From positions 186,001-250,000 of the forward strand of contig NZ_PYNW01000004.1 in NCBI RefSeq assembly GCF_003026105.1: a stretch of 64,000 bases of DNA, given 5' to 3'. A program made the position numbers and the translations under genes. Numbering within the stretch: position 1 is the stretch's first letter; the number at the start of each line of letters is the position of its first letter. Shown here piece after piece: positions 55,266 through 64,000 of the stretch. The notes under the pieces were generated by a model. It did not search any database, was not told where the DNA came from, and worked only from the letters and a program-made list of their open reading frames with translations. The stretch comes from Photobacterium sp. GB-56. GTDB taxonomy: Bacteria; Pseudomonadota; Gammaproteobacteria; Enterobacterales; Vibrionaceae.

Positions 55266-55772
55266 ATGAGGAATAAAGCAGGATTTACCCTGATTGAAGT
55301 TGTTATTGTTATCGTCATTCTCGGTATCCTTGCTGTTACTGCGGCTCCTAAATTCCTCAATATTTCTTCAGATACGTATCGCGCCAAGCTACATGAGCTT
55401 AAAGGATCTATGACTGAAATATCTCGGATTATCTACGGAAAAGCTGTAATACAAGGCGATGAAAATGATATTACCGGCCGTAAAAAGGTAGAGGGGATCG
55501 CTATCTGGAATGGTTACCCGAAAGCAATATACGTCGGTATTGGTTTAACGATTGTGGATTTTAATAAAAACTGGGCATTTAACCAAGATAAGACGGGTTC
55601 TAATTCACATAATGGTGGTGAGCGTGTTTTTGTTGCGACTTTTCTCAAAAAACTGGATAGAAAAGACAAAGATGATGTTAATAAAATCAAAGCGACCAAT
55701 TGTTATTTAAGTTACAAAGAAAATAACACTGGGGGCGAACCTATTATTACAATTATTGATTCAGGTTGCTGA
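55266..55772 (+). CDS. Type IV pilin-like prepilin
   Basis: A 168-residue protein with a class III signal: K-A-G then F-T-L-I-E, cut by prepilin peptidase between Gly and Phe, followed by a hydrophobic helix V-V-I-V-I-V-I-L-G-I-L. The start at 55266 follows AAGGA. The globular part has two late Cys (N-C-Y-L and D-S-G-C) that could form the D-region disulfide. It resembles MSHA-type pilins of Vibrionaceae but no pilus assembly genes are nearby, so it is an orphan pilin or a minor subunit. Confidence 0.8.
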   Translation: MRNKAGFTLIEVVIVIVILGILAVTAAPKFLNISSDTYRAKLHELKGSMTEISRIIYGKAVIQGDENDITGRKKVEGIAIWNGYPKAIYVGIGLTIVDFNKNWAFNQDKTGSNSHNGGERVFVATFLKKLDRKDKDDVNKIKATNCYLSYKENNTGGEPIITIIDSGC

Positions 55773-55915
55773 TCTAACTGTGATACTGAAAAGTTTATTT
55801 ACACGGTTTTGTAGGGTGAAATCACGCATAATTAAGAACCTAGATTGTTAGGGTTAAATTCTTTGTATTTCAGTGCTATAAAGGCAGTATAAATACTGAA
55901 ATAAAGGATGTTCAT

Positions 55916-56629
55916 ATGCTTTTTCCCTATAAAAATATCGTTGTACTTACGGGTGCAGGTATCTCGGCTGAATCGGGCATCCGAACTTTCCGTGCCGCTG
56001 ATGGTTTATGGGAAGAACATCGTGTTGAAGATGTTGCAACACCAGAAGGCTATTTACGTGACCCTGAGCTTGTGCAACGCTTTTATAATGCGCGTCGAGC
56101 CCAAATCGAGAATGGCTCTGTAGCGCCTAATGCTGCACATATTGCACTTGCTAAACTTGAACAAGAATTAGATGGTAACGTGACTATTGTTACGCAAAAC
56201 ATTGATAATTTGCATGAGAGAGCAGGAAGTAAAAATGTCATTCATATGCATGGAGAGTTATTAAAAGCACGATGCTGTGAATCAGGACAAACAATTGAAT
56301 GGCATGGTGACTTAACGACCTGTGATCATTGTCATTGTTGTCAAATTCCTGCACCGATGCGTCCTGATATTGTATGGTTCGGTGAGATGCCAATTGGAAT
56401 GGATAGAATTCATGATGCCATTGTGAAGGCGGATTTATTCATTTCTATTGGTACTTCTGGCAATGTATATCCAGCAGCTGGATTTGTACATGAAGCTGCT
56501 TTACAGGGCGCTCATACGATTGAATTAAATCTTGAACCAAGTAACGTAGAAAATGAATTTGAAGAAAAACGTTATGGTAAAGCTTCTGAATTAGTACCTG
56601 CTTATGTAGACGAAATATTATCTGCTTAA
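55916..56629 (+). CDS. cobB: NAD-dependent protein deacylase CobB (sirtuin)
   Basis: A 237-residue cytoplasmic sirtuin. NAD-binding motifs [10 protein letters not shown] and T-Q-N-I-D-N-L-H, and the catalytic His of H-M-H-G-E-L, are present. A zinc-binding Cys group (R-C-C and C-D-H-C-H-C-C) has more Cys than usual. Tyr and Arg in F-Y-N-A-R-R, the desuccinylase pair of Sirt5-type enzymes, are kept, so it may remove acetyl and succinyl groups. Single gene with terminator. Confidence 0.93.
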   Translation: MLFPYKNIVVLTGAGISAESGIRTFRAADGLWEEHRVEDVATPEGYLRDPELVQRFYNARRAQIENGSVAPNAAHIALAKLEQELDGNVTIVTQNIDNLHERAGSKNVIHMHGELLKARCCESGQTIEWHGDLTTCDHCHCCQIPAPMRPDIVWFGEMPIGMDRIHDAIVKADLFISIGTSGNVYPAAGFVHEAALQGAHTIELNLEPSNVENEFEEKRYGKASELVPAYVDEILSA

Positions 56630-56630
56630 T

Positions 56631-56658
56631 AAAAAAGCCTCAAGTTTGAGGCTTTTTT
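56631..56658 (+). terminator. Terminator after cobB
   Basis: AAAAAAGCCTCAA and TTGAGGCTTTTTT pair with a two-base loop. Confidence 0.88.
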
Positions 56659-56695
56659 ATTATAAGAACAAAAGGTGAGCATGTTTTTCGATTAA

Positions 56696-57142
56696 TTAAG
56701 ATATATCGTAAACGTGATAACCTTTTTGTAATAAGCATTGGCGAAGAACGGATGACTTTTTATGTTTTTCATCTTTAGATGCTTCATTAGAGCCGGCTAC
56801 GTATCCGCCAGCTGCACCAACAACAGCACCTAATGCAGTTACAACTCCTGGATGTTTTATCGTATCGTAATTATCCGAATCGTAAGCGCCTGCACCAAAC
56901 GCTGTAGCACCTGCTAGAGTGCCAATTACTACATCTCTCTTTTTTGTTGCTGACGTCATTTCAGGTGTTGAAACACTATCAGCAAAATGGTTGCAGTAAT
57001 CATAATCTTTTTGATATTGAGCAGTATCAACACCATTCATGTCAACGACGAGTTCTTTATCGACTGGTGTCATCGGGGCGCTACAAGCCGAAAGGGTTGA
57101 AACGAATAAAACGGGGATTAGCGCTTTAAATTTTGTAGACAT
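56696..57142 (-). CDS. Glycine-zipper lipoprotein
   Basis: A 148-residue protein with a signal peptide and lipobox L-S-A-C (Cys20). A Gly/Ala-rich helical segment (about 71-118, G-A-V-V-G-A-A-G-G-Y) is typical of glycine-zipper outer membrane lipoproteins. Two Cys (Y-C-N-H and Q-C-L-L) may pair. Function unknown; it could contribute to envelope integrity. Confidence 0.75.
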   Translation of the reverse strand: MSTKFKALIPVLFVSTLSACSAPMTPVDKELVVDMNGVDTAQYQKDYDYCNHFADSVSTPEMTSATKKRDVVIGTLAGATAFGAGAYDSDNYDTIKHPGVVTALGAVVGAAGGYVAGSNEASKDEKHKKSSVLRQCLLQKGYHVYDIS

Positions 57143-57281
57143 TATAACCTTATAACTTACATCTAAAATGGTAGTTATAGCTTATATAGAAATTCTGAAT
57201 CAAAACTGTATGAGTAAATTGTCATAATTATTGAATGGTTATATGATTTTATTAGGTTATAGATAACCGTCTGACTCAAAT

Positions 57282-57313
57282 AAAAAAACCGAGTATTTAG
57301 CTCGGTTTTTTTG
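57282..57313 (-). terminator. Terminator after potD1
   Basis: AAAAAACCGAG and CTCGGTTTTTT pair around TATTTAG; on the minus strand it falls 21 bases after the potD1 stop. It can also act on the + strand. Confidence 0.85.
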
Positions 57314-57333
57314 CATTTAACGATGAGTGGCTA

Positions 57334-58389
57334 TTATTCACCAGCTTTTAGTTTTTGGAAGTATTCTTCGTAAACTTCAGTCATAGGACCAACGCTGTTC
57401 TGCCATTCACCTGCATCCATTACAGATTGTGGTGGGTAGATGCTTGGATCGTTAACGAAATCTGCTGGAAGCAGTTTCTTAGCGGCAGCAACTGGTGTTG
57501 GGTAACCAATTTGTAGTGCGATCTTCGCAGCGATGTCTGGACGAAGTAGGAAGTTGATCATCTTGTATGCATTGTCGATGTTCTTCGCATTCTTAGGAAT
57601 AGAGATGTTATCCATCCAGAAGATTGCGCCTTCTTTTGGCCATACGATGTCGATTGGAGCGCCATCTTTACGTGCCATGTAAGCAGAACCATTCCAAAGC
57701 ATACCGAGTGATGTTTCACCAGCCATGTATGGGTTAGCAGGGTAGTCTGAGTTAAATACTAATACGTTTGGCATTAGTTTCTTCAACTCTTCATATGCTG
57801 CTTTGATTTGCTTAGGATCTTCAGTGTTACCAGAGTAACCAAGTTTACGAAGCGCTACGTGGAATACTTCACGTGCATCATCCATCATCATTAGCTGACC
57901 TTGCCATTTAGGATCCCATAGGTCTGCCCAGCTAGTGATTTTAGACTTGTCGATCATGTCTGTGTTAACACCGATACCCGTTGCTCCCCAAATGTATGGA
58001 ATAGAGTAGTCGTTGTTAGGATCAAAAGGTTTATTTAAAAAGTTAGGATCTAGACCTGCGAAGTTTGGAATTTTAGAATGGTCGATTTTTTGAAGCATAC
58101 CTTCATTACGCATTTTAGCTACATAATAAGTAGAAGGAACAACAAGGTCGTAACCTTTATCGTAGGTCTTTAGCTTGGCGTACATCGTCTCATTCGACTC
58201 GTAAGTCGAATAAATAACTTTAATGCCTGTTTCTTTTGTGAACTCTTCTAAAACATCTGATGGGATGTATTCAGACCAGTTGTAAAAGTACAGCTCATTA
58301 GATTTATTGCTATCATCGGCAGTCGCAACGTTCGAAAACATTGACATTGCACATGCAGCACCGGCCATTAATAAAGACCATTTTTTCAT
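57334..58389 (-). CDS. potD: Spermidine/putrescine-binding protein PotD (first of two)
   Basis: A periplasmic polyamine receptor of 351 residues. The signal peptide ends near V-A-T-A. Polyamine-site features of PotD are present: Y-N-W-S-E-Y-I near the mature N-terminus, S-T-Y-E-S-N-E-T-M-Y-A-K and the Trp/Asp of G-M-L-W-N-G-S. AGGAG precedes the ATG. It lies downstream of potABC and a second potD, separated by 304 bases and a hairpin, so it may also have its own promoter. Vibrio cholerae also has two PotD proteins here (established knowledge). Confidence 0.92.
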   Translation of the reverse strand: MKKWSLLMAGAACAMSMFSNVATADDSNKSNELYFYNWSEYIPSDVLEEFTKETGIKVIYSTYESNETMYAKLKTYDKGYDLVVPSTYYVAKMRNEGMLQKIDHSKIPNFAGLDPNFLNKPFDPNNDYSIPYIWGATGIGVNTDMIDKSKITSWADLWDPKWQGQLMMMDDAREVFHVALRKLGYSGNTEDPKQIKAAYEELKKLMPNVLVFNSDYPANPYMAGETSLGMLWNGSAYMARKDGAPIDIVWPKEGAIFWMDNISIPKNAKNIDNAYKMINFLLRPDIAAKIALQIGYPTPVAAAKKLLPADFVNDPSIYPPQSVMDAGEWQNSVGPMTEVYEEYFQKLKAGE

Positions 58390-58660
58390 TGTGTTAGCTC
58401 CTAACTAAACAGGATATCGAGAGTGTTCTCTAGCGGTATTGACCGCTTCTCCTAATTGGTTGTCGACGCATGATACATGCAGAAACAGATGTTGATTATA
58501 AAACAGAGTTATTATAGCAGAGATTATTCGTCGAGCGCATCACAAAACAAGAGTAATTTGTCTGTTAAATTCCGCTATCATATTGATAAATAACAAACAT
58601 GATAAGTAAAACCTTAGAAAATAACACAACTAACCATGTTTATTAATAAATAACAAATAT

Positions 58661-58690
58661 AAAAAAAGCTGCCATTGGCAGCTTTTGTTT
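58661..58690 (-). terminator. Hairpin between the two potD genes
   Basis: AAAAGCTGCCA and TGGCAGCTTTT pair with a minimal loop. It is right after the stop of potD2 on the minus strand and should reduce read-through into potD1. Confidence 0.8.
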
Positions 58691-58693
58691 TAC

Positions 58694-59731
58694 TTATTGA
58701 TCCGCTTTTAATTCAAGGAAATAATTTTCGTAGCGGATATTCATGTCACCAACTGAATCTTGCCACTCACCACGATCAAGATCTTCTTGTGGTGGGAATA
58801 GAGTTGGGTCATCTTTATATTTAGCGTTAGATTTTTCTACTGCCGTGAGGTAGCCGGTTTGCTCTGAAATTTGAGCGGCAATATCTGGGCGTAGTAGGAA
58901 GTCGATCATCTTATGTGCTGCTTCTACATTCTTCGCGTTTCTAGCTATTGCTAAACTATCAACCCAGAAAATACCGCCTTCTTTTGGCCAAACAAGTTTA
59001 ATTGGTAAACCTTCTTTTTGTGCTGCTGCTGCCGAGCCATTCCACAACATACCTAGACCCACATCACCCGCTAGGTAAGGCGCTGCAGGGTTATCTGAGT
59101 TAAATACCAGTACGTTTGGCATGAGTTTCTCAAGCTCTGCTTTCGCTTCGTCAATTTCTTTTGGGTTGGTAGTGTTGCCAGAGTAACCTAGCTTACGTAA
59201 TGCAATATGGAAGACTTCACGGGTGTCGTCCATTAGCATTAATTGACCTTTAAGGTCAGGATCCCATAAGTCTGCCCAGCTGTCGAAATCTTCTGGGTCG
59301 TACATATCAGTATTAACCGCAAGACCTGTCATTGCGATTACGTGTGGAATTGAGTAATCGTTATTTGGATCAAAAGGTTTATCTAAGTAGTTCTTATCAA
59401 GCTCAGTAAAGTTCGATAGCTTTGATTTATCAATTTTTTGCAACATACCTTCGTCGCGCATTTTCGCAACAAAGTAAGTTGATGGCACAACCAGATCGTA
59501 ACCTGTAGGGTGGGCACGAAGTTTTGCATACATGGTTTCATTCGACTCGTAAGTCGAGTAGATCACTTTAATACCTGTCTCTTTCGTGAATTGTTCACGA
59601 AGCTCAGTAGAGATATACGGCCCCCAGTTCATAAATACTAACTGTTTGTCTTTCTCTTCTTCTGAAGCAAAAGCATTAAAACTTGCTGAAAGTAGGGCTG
59701 TACTAATAACAAGAGATGACCATTTTTTCAT
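58694..59731 (-). CDS. potD: Spermidine/putrescine-binding protein PotD (second of two)
   Basis: A 345-residue paralogue of the neighbouring PotD, with signal peptide ending near A-F-A-S. It shares S-T-Y-E-S-N-E-T-M-Y-A-K and G-M-L-W-N-G-S, but has N-W-G-P-Y-I where the first has N-W-S-E-Y-I, so the mouth of the site differs at the Ser/Glu position; specificity may too. Close to potC (184 bases). Confidence 0.92.
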   Translation of the reverse strand: MKKWSSLVISTALLSASFNAFASEEEKDKQLVFMNWGPYISTELREQFTKETGIKVIYSTYESNETMYAKLRAHPTGYDLVVPSTYFVAKMRDEGMLQKIDKSKLSNFTELDKNYLDKPFDPNNDYSIPHVIAMTGLAVNTDMYDPEDFDSWADLWDPDLKGQLMLMDDTREVFHIALRKLGYSGNTTNPKEIDEAKAELEKLMPNVLVFNSDNPAAPYLAGDVGLGMLWNGSAAAAQKEGLPIKLVWPKEGGIFWVDSLAIARNAKNVEAAHKMIDFLLRPDIAAQISEQTGYLTAVEKSNAKYKDDPTLFPPQEDLDRGEWQDSVGDMNIRYENYFLELKADQ

Positions 59732-59865
59732 TCGAGTGTCTTCGTAGTGAATGCGATAAAAAGTGGCCGAAATTTAGAGCAAGTTTCCGTTTTTAGATAG
59801 CAAAAAAGTGTTTGAAAATGTTACAGGAGAATATATTTAAAGGTCATTGAATAATATGTAAAAAA

Positions 59866-59892
59866 AATGGCTAACTGAATACAGTTAGCCAT
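59866..59892 (-). terminator. Hairpin between potC and potD2
   Basis: AATGGCTAACTG and its exact complement flank AATA. On the minus strand the stem is followed by a T-rich stretch, so it can terminate transcription leaving potC, giving unequal amounts of PotABC and PotD. Confidence 0.65.
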
Positions 59893-59915
59893 TTAGCATT
59901 AGCTGTTGTTGATGC

Positions 59916-60686
59916 TTACTTTATTTTGTCTCGAGCCAGTAATTGTGAGCAAATAACCAGAACAAGAGAAACTATCAACATCACTGTCGCTAGGGCGTTC
60001 ACCTCAGGTGAAATACCGACTTTAACCATTGAGTAAATCTTCAATGGTAAGATTTCGTAAGTTGGACCCGTTACGAACGAGCTTACAATTACATCATCTA
60101 GCGATAGGGTGAAGCTTAATAACCAACCTGCAGCAACTGCGGGTTTTGCCAATGGTAGGATAATCTGCTTTAAGATAACCCACTCACTAGCGCCCAAGTC
60201 ACGTGCTGCTTCAAGCATTTTCACATCAAAGCCTTTTAATCGGCTGTAAACTGTTACAACAACAAAAGGTAAACAGAATGTGATATGAGAAAGCAATAGC
60301 GTTAAGAAGCCTAAGTTCGCACCCAATAGTAAGAACAGTGCAAGTAGCGAGATTGCCATTACGATGTCTGGAGACATCATAACGAGAAATAGCATACCTG
60401 ATACAAACTTCTTACCTTTAAAGTTATAACGAAATAAAGCAACAGCCGTTAAACTACCAATTAGGGATGCTGCTGTTGCAGAGAACACAGCGATAGTGAT
60501 CGAGTGTCCTGCCGCTTGCATTAAACTGTCATTGTTAACCAGTTGCTCATACCATTTAGTGGTAAAGCCACCCCATTTCATACCGAATTTGCTTTCGTTG
60601 AATGAGTTAACAATCAGGATAATGATAGGGGTATATAAAAATGCATATACCACCGACATAAAGCTAAATTTAAACAAGCGTCCCAT
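59916..60686 (-). CDS. potC: Spermidine/putrescine ABC permease PotC
   Basis: A 256-residue inner-membrane permease with six helices. The coupling motif E-A-A-R-D-L-G-A-S (about 155-165) contacts PotA. It resembles E. coli PotC throughout. The ATG overlaps the potB stop (TAATG). Confidence 0.94.
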   Translation of the reverse strand: MGRLFKFSFMSVVYAFLYTPIIILIVNSFNESKFGMKWGGFTTKWYEQLVNNDSLMQAAGHSITIAVFSATAASLIGSLTAVALFRYNFKGKKFVSGMLFLVMMSPDIVMAISLLALFLLLGANLGFLTLLLSHITFCLPFVVVTVYSRLKGFDVKMLEAARDLGASEWVILKQIILPLAKPAVAAGWLLSFTLSLDDVIVSSFVTGPTYEILPLKIYSMVKVGISPEVNALATVMLIVSLVLVICSQLLARDKIK

Positions 60687-61543
60687 TATTCAAGCTCCAC
60701 TTTTTTGTTCAGCAACTTACCTGCACGGTAGTAGGCATACAGCATAATTGCCATTGCTAACGTAAGGGCAATACTTGTTGCAGAACCAAATGGCCAATCT
60801 CGCGCGTTTAAAACCTGACTCTTAATAACATTACCAATCAGTAAGTTCTTCGCGCCGCCTAAAAGGTCGGAAACGTAGAACATACCCAAAGCAGGCAGTA
60901 ATACCAATAAACAACCTGCAATAACACCAGGCATGGTTAGTGGGAAGATCACTTTAATAAAGGTTTGAACCTTATTTGCGCCCAAGTCGCGAGCTGCTTC
61001 AATGTAGTTATTATCAAGCTTTTCGATAGCGGAGTAGAGTGGTAGCACCATAAATGGTAGCAAGATATACACTAAACCGATCATTACTGCGTACTCGGTG
61101 TACATAATACGCAGTGGCTTATCGATAATATCGAGGTACATTAATGTGTTATTTAAAATACCACGCGTACCCAACATCAGTTTAAGGCCATATGTACGAA
61201 TTAGAGAGTTAGTCCAAAATGGTACGATAACCAAAAACAGCATAAATGGACGCCATTTCTCTGGCATTTTTGCAATGGCATAAGCAAAAGGATAACCAAT
61301 TACTAAACACAGAATGGTTGCTGTGATTGCCATGTAAAAAGAGTGCCAAAGTACTTTTGCGTACAGTGGATCAAACAGTCTTTCATAGTTATCAAACGTG
61401 AAGACCATTTTGATTAGATTTGCATCATCACGCGTTAGGAAACTTGTTCCTATAATCATTAAGTTAGGTACAAATACAAACAGTACTAACCAACTAACAA
61501 CTAACGCGATAATGAAATTCTGTAAATTAAACTTCTTGCTCAT
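60686..61543 (-). CDS. potB: Spermidine/putrescine ABC permease PotB
   Basis: I use the ATG at 61543, giving 285 residues, the same as E. coli PotB, rather than an 18-residue longer form. Six helices, the motif P-F-W-T-N-S-L-I-R and the coupling loop E-A-A-R-D-L-G-A-N are present. The start overlaps the potA stop by 17 bases and the stop overlaps potC. Confidence 0.94.
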   Translation of the reverse strand: MSKKFNLQNFIIALVVSWLVLFVFVPNLMIIGTSFLTRDDANLIKMVFTFDNYERLFDPLYAKVLWHSFYMAITATILCLVIGYPFAYAIAKMPEKWRPFMLFLVIVPFWTNSLIRTYGLKLMLGTRGILNNTLMYLDIIDKPLRIMYTEYAVMIGLVYILLPFMVLPLYSAIEKLDNNYIEAARDLGANKVQTFIKVIFPLTMPGVIAGCLLVLLPALGMFYVSDLLGGAKNLLIGNVIKSQVLNARDWPFGSATSIALTLAMAIMLYAYYRAGKLLNKKVELE

Positions 61544-62645
61544 CAGCGAGTACCACTTCCCAACTTTCAATCCAAGTAATGGCAACTTTTTGGTCAAGAG
61601 AGTGGTCTACGTCAGGGTCATCTTCGTTGAAGAATTCGCTAACCATCACAGACTTGCCAGACTCTAACTGCACCACAGAATCCAATGTCATACCTTTATA
61701 GGTACGTTCACGAACATAACCAACGATGCCGTTAGTTTCGTCACCGTTATGGATCTCTTCGATAAGAATGTCTTCAGGTCGAAGTAATACTTTAACCTTA
61801 TCACCAACATTCACATCTAAATCACAGTGGATCAATGAGTGGCGACCTTCGACATCAGCCATGATACGTTTTTCGTCTAAACGCTCTTTAACTGTTGCAT
61901 CAAATACGTTGATTTCACCGATAAAGTGGGCAACAAATAAATTCGTTGGTTCTTCATAAATTTCACGAGGTGAACCATCTTGCTCAACGTGACCATCACG
62001 CATAACAATGATGCGATCAGACATAGATAAGGCTTCTTCTTGATCGTGTGTTACGAAAATAAAGGTAATGCCTAACTTACGCTGTAGTTGTTTCAACTCA
62101 AGCTGCATCTGTTTACGTAATTTGTAATCAAGTGCAGACAGTGATTCATCAAGTAAAAGAACTTTTGGTTTGTTTACAACCGCACGAGCAATCGCAACAC
62201 GTTGTTGCTGACCACCGGACAGTTGATGAGGTTTACGAGGGGCAAACTTTTCAAGTTGCACCATACGCAATGCTTCCATTACACGCGGCTCAATATCACT
62301 CGCGGGTACTTTTTGCATGCGTAAACCAAACGCGACGTTCTCAAACACTGTCATATGTGGGAACAGTGCGTAACTCTGAAACACCGTGTTTACTAGACGT
62401 TGTTCAGCAGGAATGTCTGTAACATCTTTGCCATCAATGGTGATCTGCCCATCATCGGCAGTTTCAAATCCAGCAATTAGACGAAGTACTGTGGTTTTAC
62501 CACAGCCTGATGGACCTAGAATGGTTAGAAACTCACCATTGTTTACGTTTAGGTCCAAACCTGAAATGATCTGCTTACCGTCAAAGCTTTTGCTAAGACC
62601 CTTCAGCTGAATGACAGGTTTCTGAGATGTTTTTTCAGCGTTCAA
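61527..62645 (-). CDS. potA: Spermidine/putrescine ABC transporter ATPase PotA
   Basis: A 372-residue ATPase with Walker [10 protein letters not shown], signature L-S-G-G-Q-Q-Q-R-V and Walker B L-L-L-D-E-S-L-S, and the C-terminal regulatory domain. The reading frame is closed by a stop 24 bases upstream of the TTG at 62645, and no ATG or GTG lies between the stop and the conserved part, so the start must be TTG. GGAG lies 11 bases before it, a wide spacing; initiation may be weak. Confidence 0.92.
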   Translation of the reverse strand: MNAEKTSQKPVIQLKGLSKSFDGKQIISGLDLNVNNGEFLTILGPSGCGKTTVLRLIAGFETADDGQITIDGKDVTDIPAEQRLVNTVFQSYALFPHMTVFENVAFGLRMQKVPASDIEPRVMEALRMVQLEKFAPRKPHQLSGGQQQRVAIARAVVNKPKVLLLDESLSALDYKLRKQMQLELKQLQRKLGITFIFVTHDQEEALSMSDRIIVMRDGHVEQDGSPREIYEEPTNLFVAHFIGEINVFDATVKERLDEKRIMADVEGRHSLIHCDLDVNVGDKVKVLLRPEDILIEEIHNGDETNGIVGYVRERTYKGMTLDSVVQLESGKSVMVSEFFNEDDPDVDHSLDQKVAITWIESWEVVLADEQEV

Positions 62646-63082
62646 TTCTACGTTATCTCCACCCTGGGATTATTTGGTTAAATCCCAACATTTTGGCTTT
62701 AAAATAAAGGGCGCATGATAGACCTGTAGTCTTTCAAATTAAAGCGTTTTTTCACTAATTTTAATGCAAAGATGTAATATTTTTCATCGTTAAGTAGTGA
62801 AATCCCTTGTATGGTGTCAGTCACTTTATCGATTTTATAAACAATCTTTTACTAACATGTCGGTAATATGATTATTCAAAAAACTATCGTTATAATAAAA
62901 AACCTTATTACAGCTTAGTCTTAATAGTCGATCTTTAAGTGAAAGACGATTTTATTATCAGCTTTTTTGACTTTTTTGCATGAAAAACACACAAATTAGT
63001 CAGCTTGACTGTTTTTTTATCTTAGAAATGTTTTTGTCTTACCCTCTCTGAAGTACAATGCCGCATTACACCAATAACTGAC
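62646..63082. other. Divergent promoter region of potA and the membrane protein gene
   Basis: 437 AT-rich bases without a gene. It must hold the potA promoter and that of the gene at 63083. I see no distinctive operator. Confidence 0.5.
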
Positions 63083-63919
63083 ATGAGTATGAAAGAGCCA
63101 ATTAATCGAAGCTTCCACATTGGTGGGTCTATTGAAAAAGCATTGAAGGGGGAAGTGGAGCTACAACCCGTCACTGTTTTAGTTGAAGCATGGAAAATCA
63201 CAGGGAAGAACATTTTTAGCTTTTTGCCTGCCGTAATTTGCTTGTTTCTTGCGCAAGTTGCATTATTACTTTTAGGGCTTGAAGTTCAATTAGGTAGCCC
63301 AACGGTTTTTTTTGATGCTTTCATTACAGGGCAGGGATTTACCGCTGAAATACTAAAAGCGGGCTTTATGGCTAATTTTTGGTCTGATGTGCTTATTGCG
63401 CCACTCTATGCAGGGGTTAGCCTAATGGCATTAAACCATGCGGTTGGTTTACCAACCAAGCCAAGCCAGATCGTTAAAGGGTTTTCTTTTACCCTTGTTT
63501 CATTAATTACCATGTTACTGCTTTCTTCTATTCAAGGACTAGGTAGCAGTGTTTTCCCATTAATTGGCTTGTTCCTAACAATGGCATTAAGCATGGCTAT
63601 TTTATTAGTGTGCGAAAAGAAAGTATCACCAATAAAAGCGATTCAATACTCTTTCATGGCAACGATCCGTAAAGTATTGCCAATGACGGCTATCTATATT
63701 GTGATCATGCTAATGTTCTTTATCTCGATTGCTACTGCAGGTATCGGATTGATTTGGACATTACCTTTCTTCTTTAACGTGAAAGGGATTATTTATCGCA
63801 ATATGTTTGGCGTAACATTACAAGTTACTTCTGTGGCAAAAAGTGATGATGAGCAACCTCCACAAGATGGCGGTGAGCCACCAGTTGATAAGATAGATAA
63901 AGATGTCTTTAATGCGTAA
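63083..63919 (+). CDS. Multi-pass membrane protein of unknown function
   Basis: A 278-residue protein with five or six hydrophobic segments between about 40 and 245, and a polar C-terminal tail with P-P-Q-D-G-G-E-P-P. Charged N-terminus (about 1-30) without signal peptide. I do not recognise it; Vibrionaceae genomes have similar unnamed proteins. The helix pattern resembles BPSS1780/YciC-like membrane proteins in outline only. Single-gene unit. Confidence 0.6.
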   Translation: MSMKEPINRSFHIGGSIEKALKGEVELQPVTVLVEAWKITGKNIFSFLPAVICLFLAQVALLLLGLEVQLGSPTVFFDAFITGQGFTAEILKAGFMANFWSDVLIAPLYAGVSLMALNHAVGLPTKPSQIVKGFSFTLVSLITMLLLSSIQGLGSSVFPLIGLFLTMALSMAILLVCEKKVSPIKAIQYSFMATIRKVLPMTAIYIVIMLMFFISIATAGIGLIWTLPFFFNVKGIIYRNMFGVTLQVTSVAKSDDEQPPQDGGEPPVDKIDKDVFNA

Positions 63920-63930
63920 AGCATAAGTTT

Positions 63931-63962
63931 AAAAAAAGCTCCTAGGTTAGGGGCTTTTTTAT
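63931..63962 (+). terminator. Terminator after the membrane protein gene
   Basis: AAAAGCTCCTA and TAGGGGCTTTT pair with one G-T pair around a GGT loop, then a T-run. Confidence 0.85.
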
Positions 63963-64000
63963 TATTTGAATAACACCCTAACGCACTATAACTTTATATT

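Overview
The window looks like chromosomal DNA from a marine gammaproteobacterium of the Vibrionaceae, most likely Photobacterium or a close relative. The basis is AT-rich sequence, protein sequences that read like Vibrionaceae homologues (Gsk, NqrB, PotABCD with two PotD, CobB, DUF3305/DUF3306 formate dehydrogenase cluster) and a cluster order that I recall from Vibrio genomes. No species can be fixed from sequence alone. There is no rRNA, tRNA, CRISPR array, transposase or integrase in the window.

Region 1 (1-16.3 kb). The 3' end of hrpA is followed by a complete large-adhesin system: a 1872-residue RTX adhesin with twelve 300-bp repeats and a LapG-type cleavage motif, then its type I secretion ABC protein, membrane fusion protein, TolC-like outer membrane protein and an OmpA-like lipoprotein, all on the + strand. 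A secreted LruC-domain protein lies convergent. A gene-poor AT-rich kilobase follows, with an octanucleotide repeat, and then a second, diverged copy of the last codons of hrpA next to a broken hotdog thioesterase. The adhesin block is therefore bracketed by two hrpA 3' ends, which suggests an accessory insertion.

Region 2 (16.3-33 kb). This is mixed housekeeping and accessory DNA: a GlyGly-CTERM metalloprotease, inosine-guanosine kinase, DUF2786, a solitary nqrB, a CZB-domain soluble chemoreceptor, CIA30, YbjQ, a DUF411 protein beside a Cys-rich protein, an XRE regulator, a PgpB-like phosphatase, an N-acetylglucosamine PTS IIBC, an OmpR-type two-component system and DUF3581.

Region 3 (33-55 kb). 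This is a functionally unified formate dehydrogenase and Mo/W-cofactor region. A minus-strand operon tupABC-mobA-mobB/moeA imports tungstate and completes the pterin cofactor. A divergent sigma-54 activator and sensor kinase follow. Further on lie an HTH/substrate-binding-domain regulator, fdhD, DUF3305, DUF3306, a polyferredoxin, a TorD-type chaperone, a small TAT protein and fdhABC. I find sigma-54 (-24/-12) promoter matches ahead of tupA, DUF3305 and the polyferredoxin gene. A shared palindrome, GACAAAATGTC, sits upstream of the first and third. The simplest model is that the resident activator controls metal uptake and enzyme synthesis together.

Region 4 (55-64 kb). A pilin-like protein, CobB sirtuin, a glycine-zipper lipoprotein, the potABC-potD2-potD1 polyamine importer on the minus strand, and a multi-pass membrane protein of unknown function.
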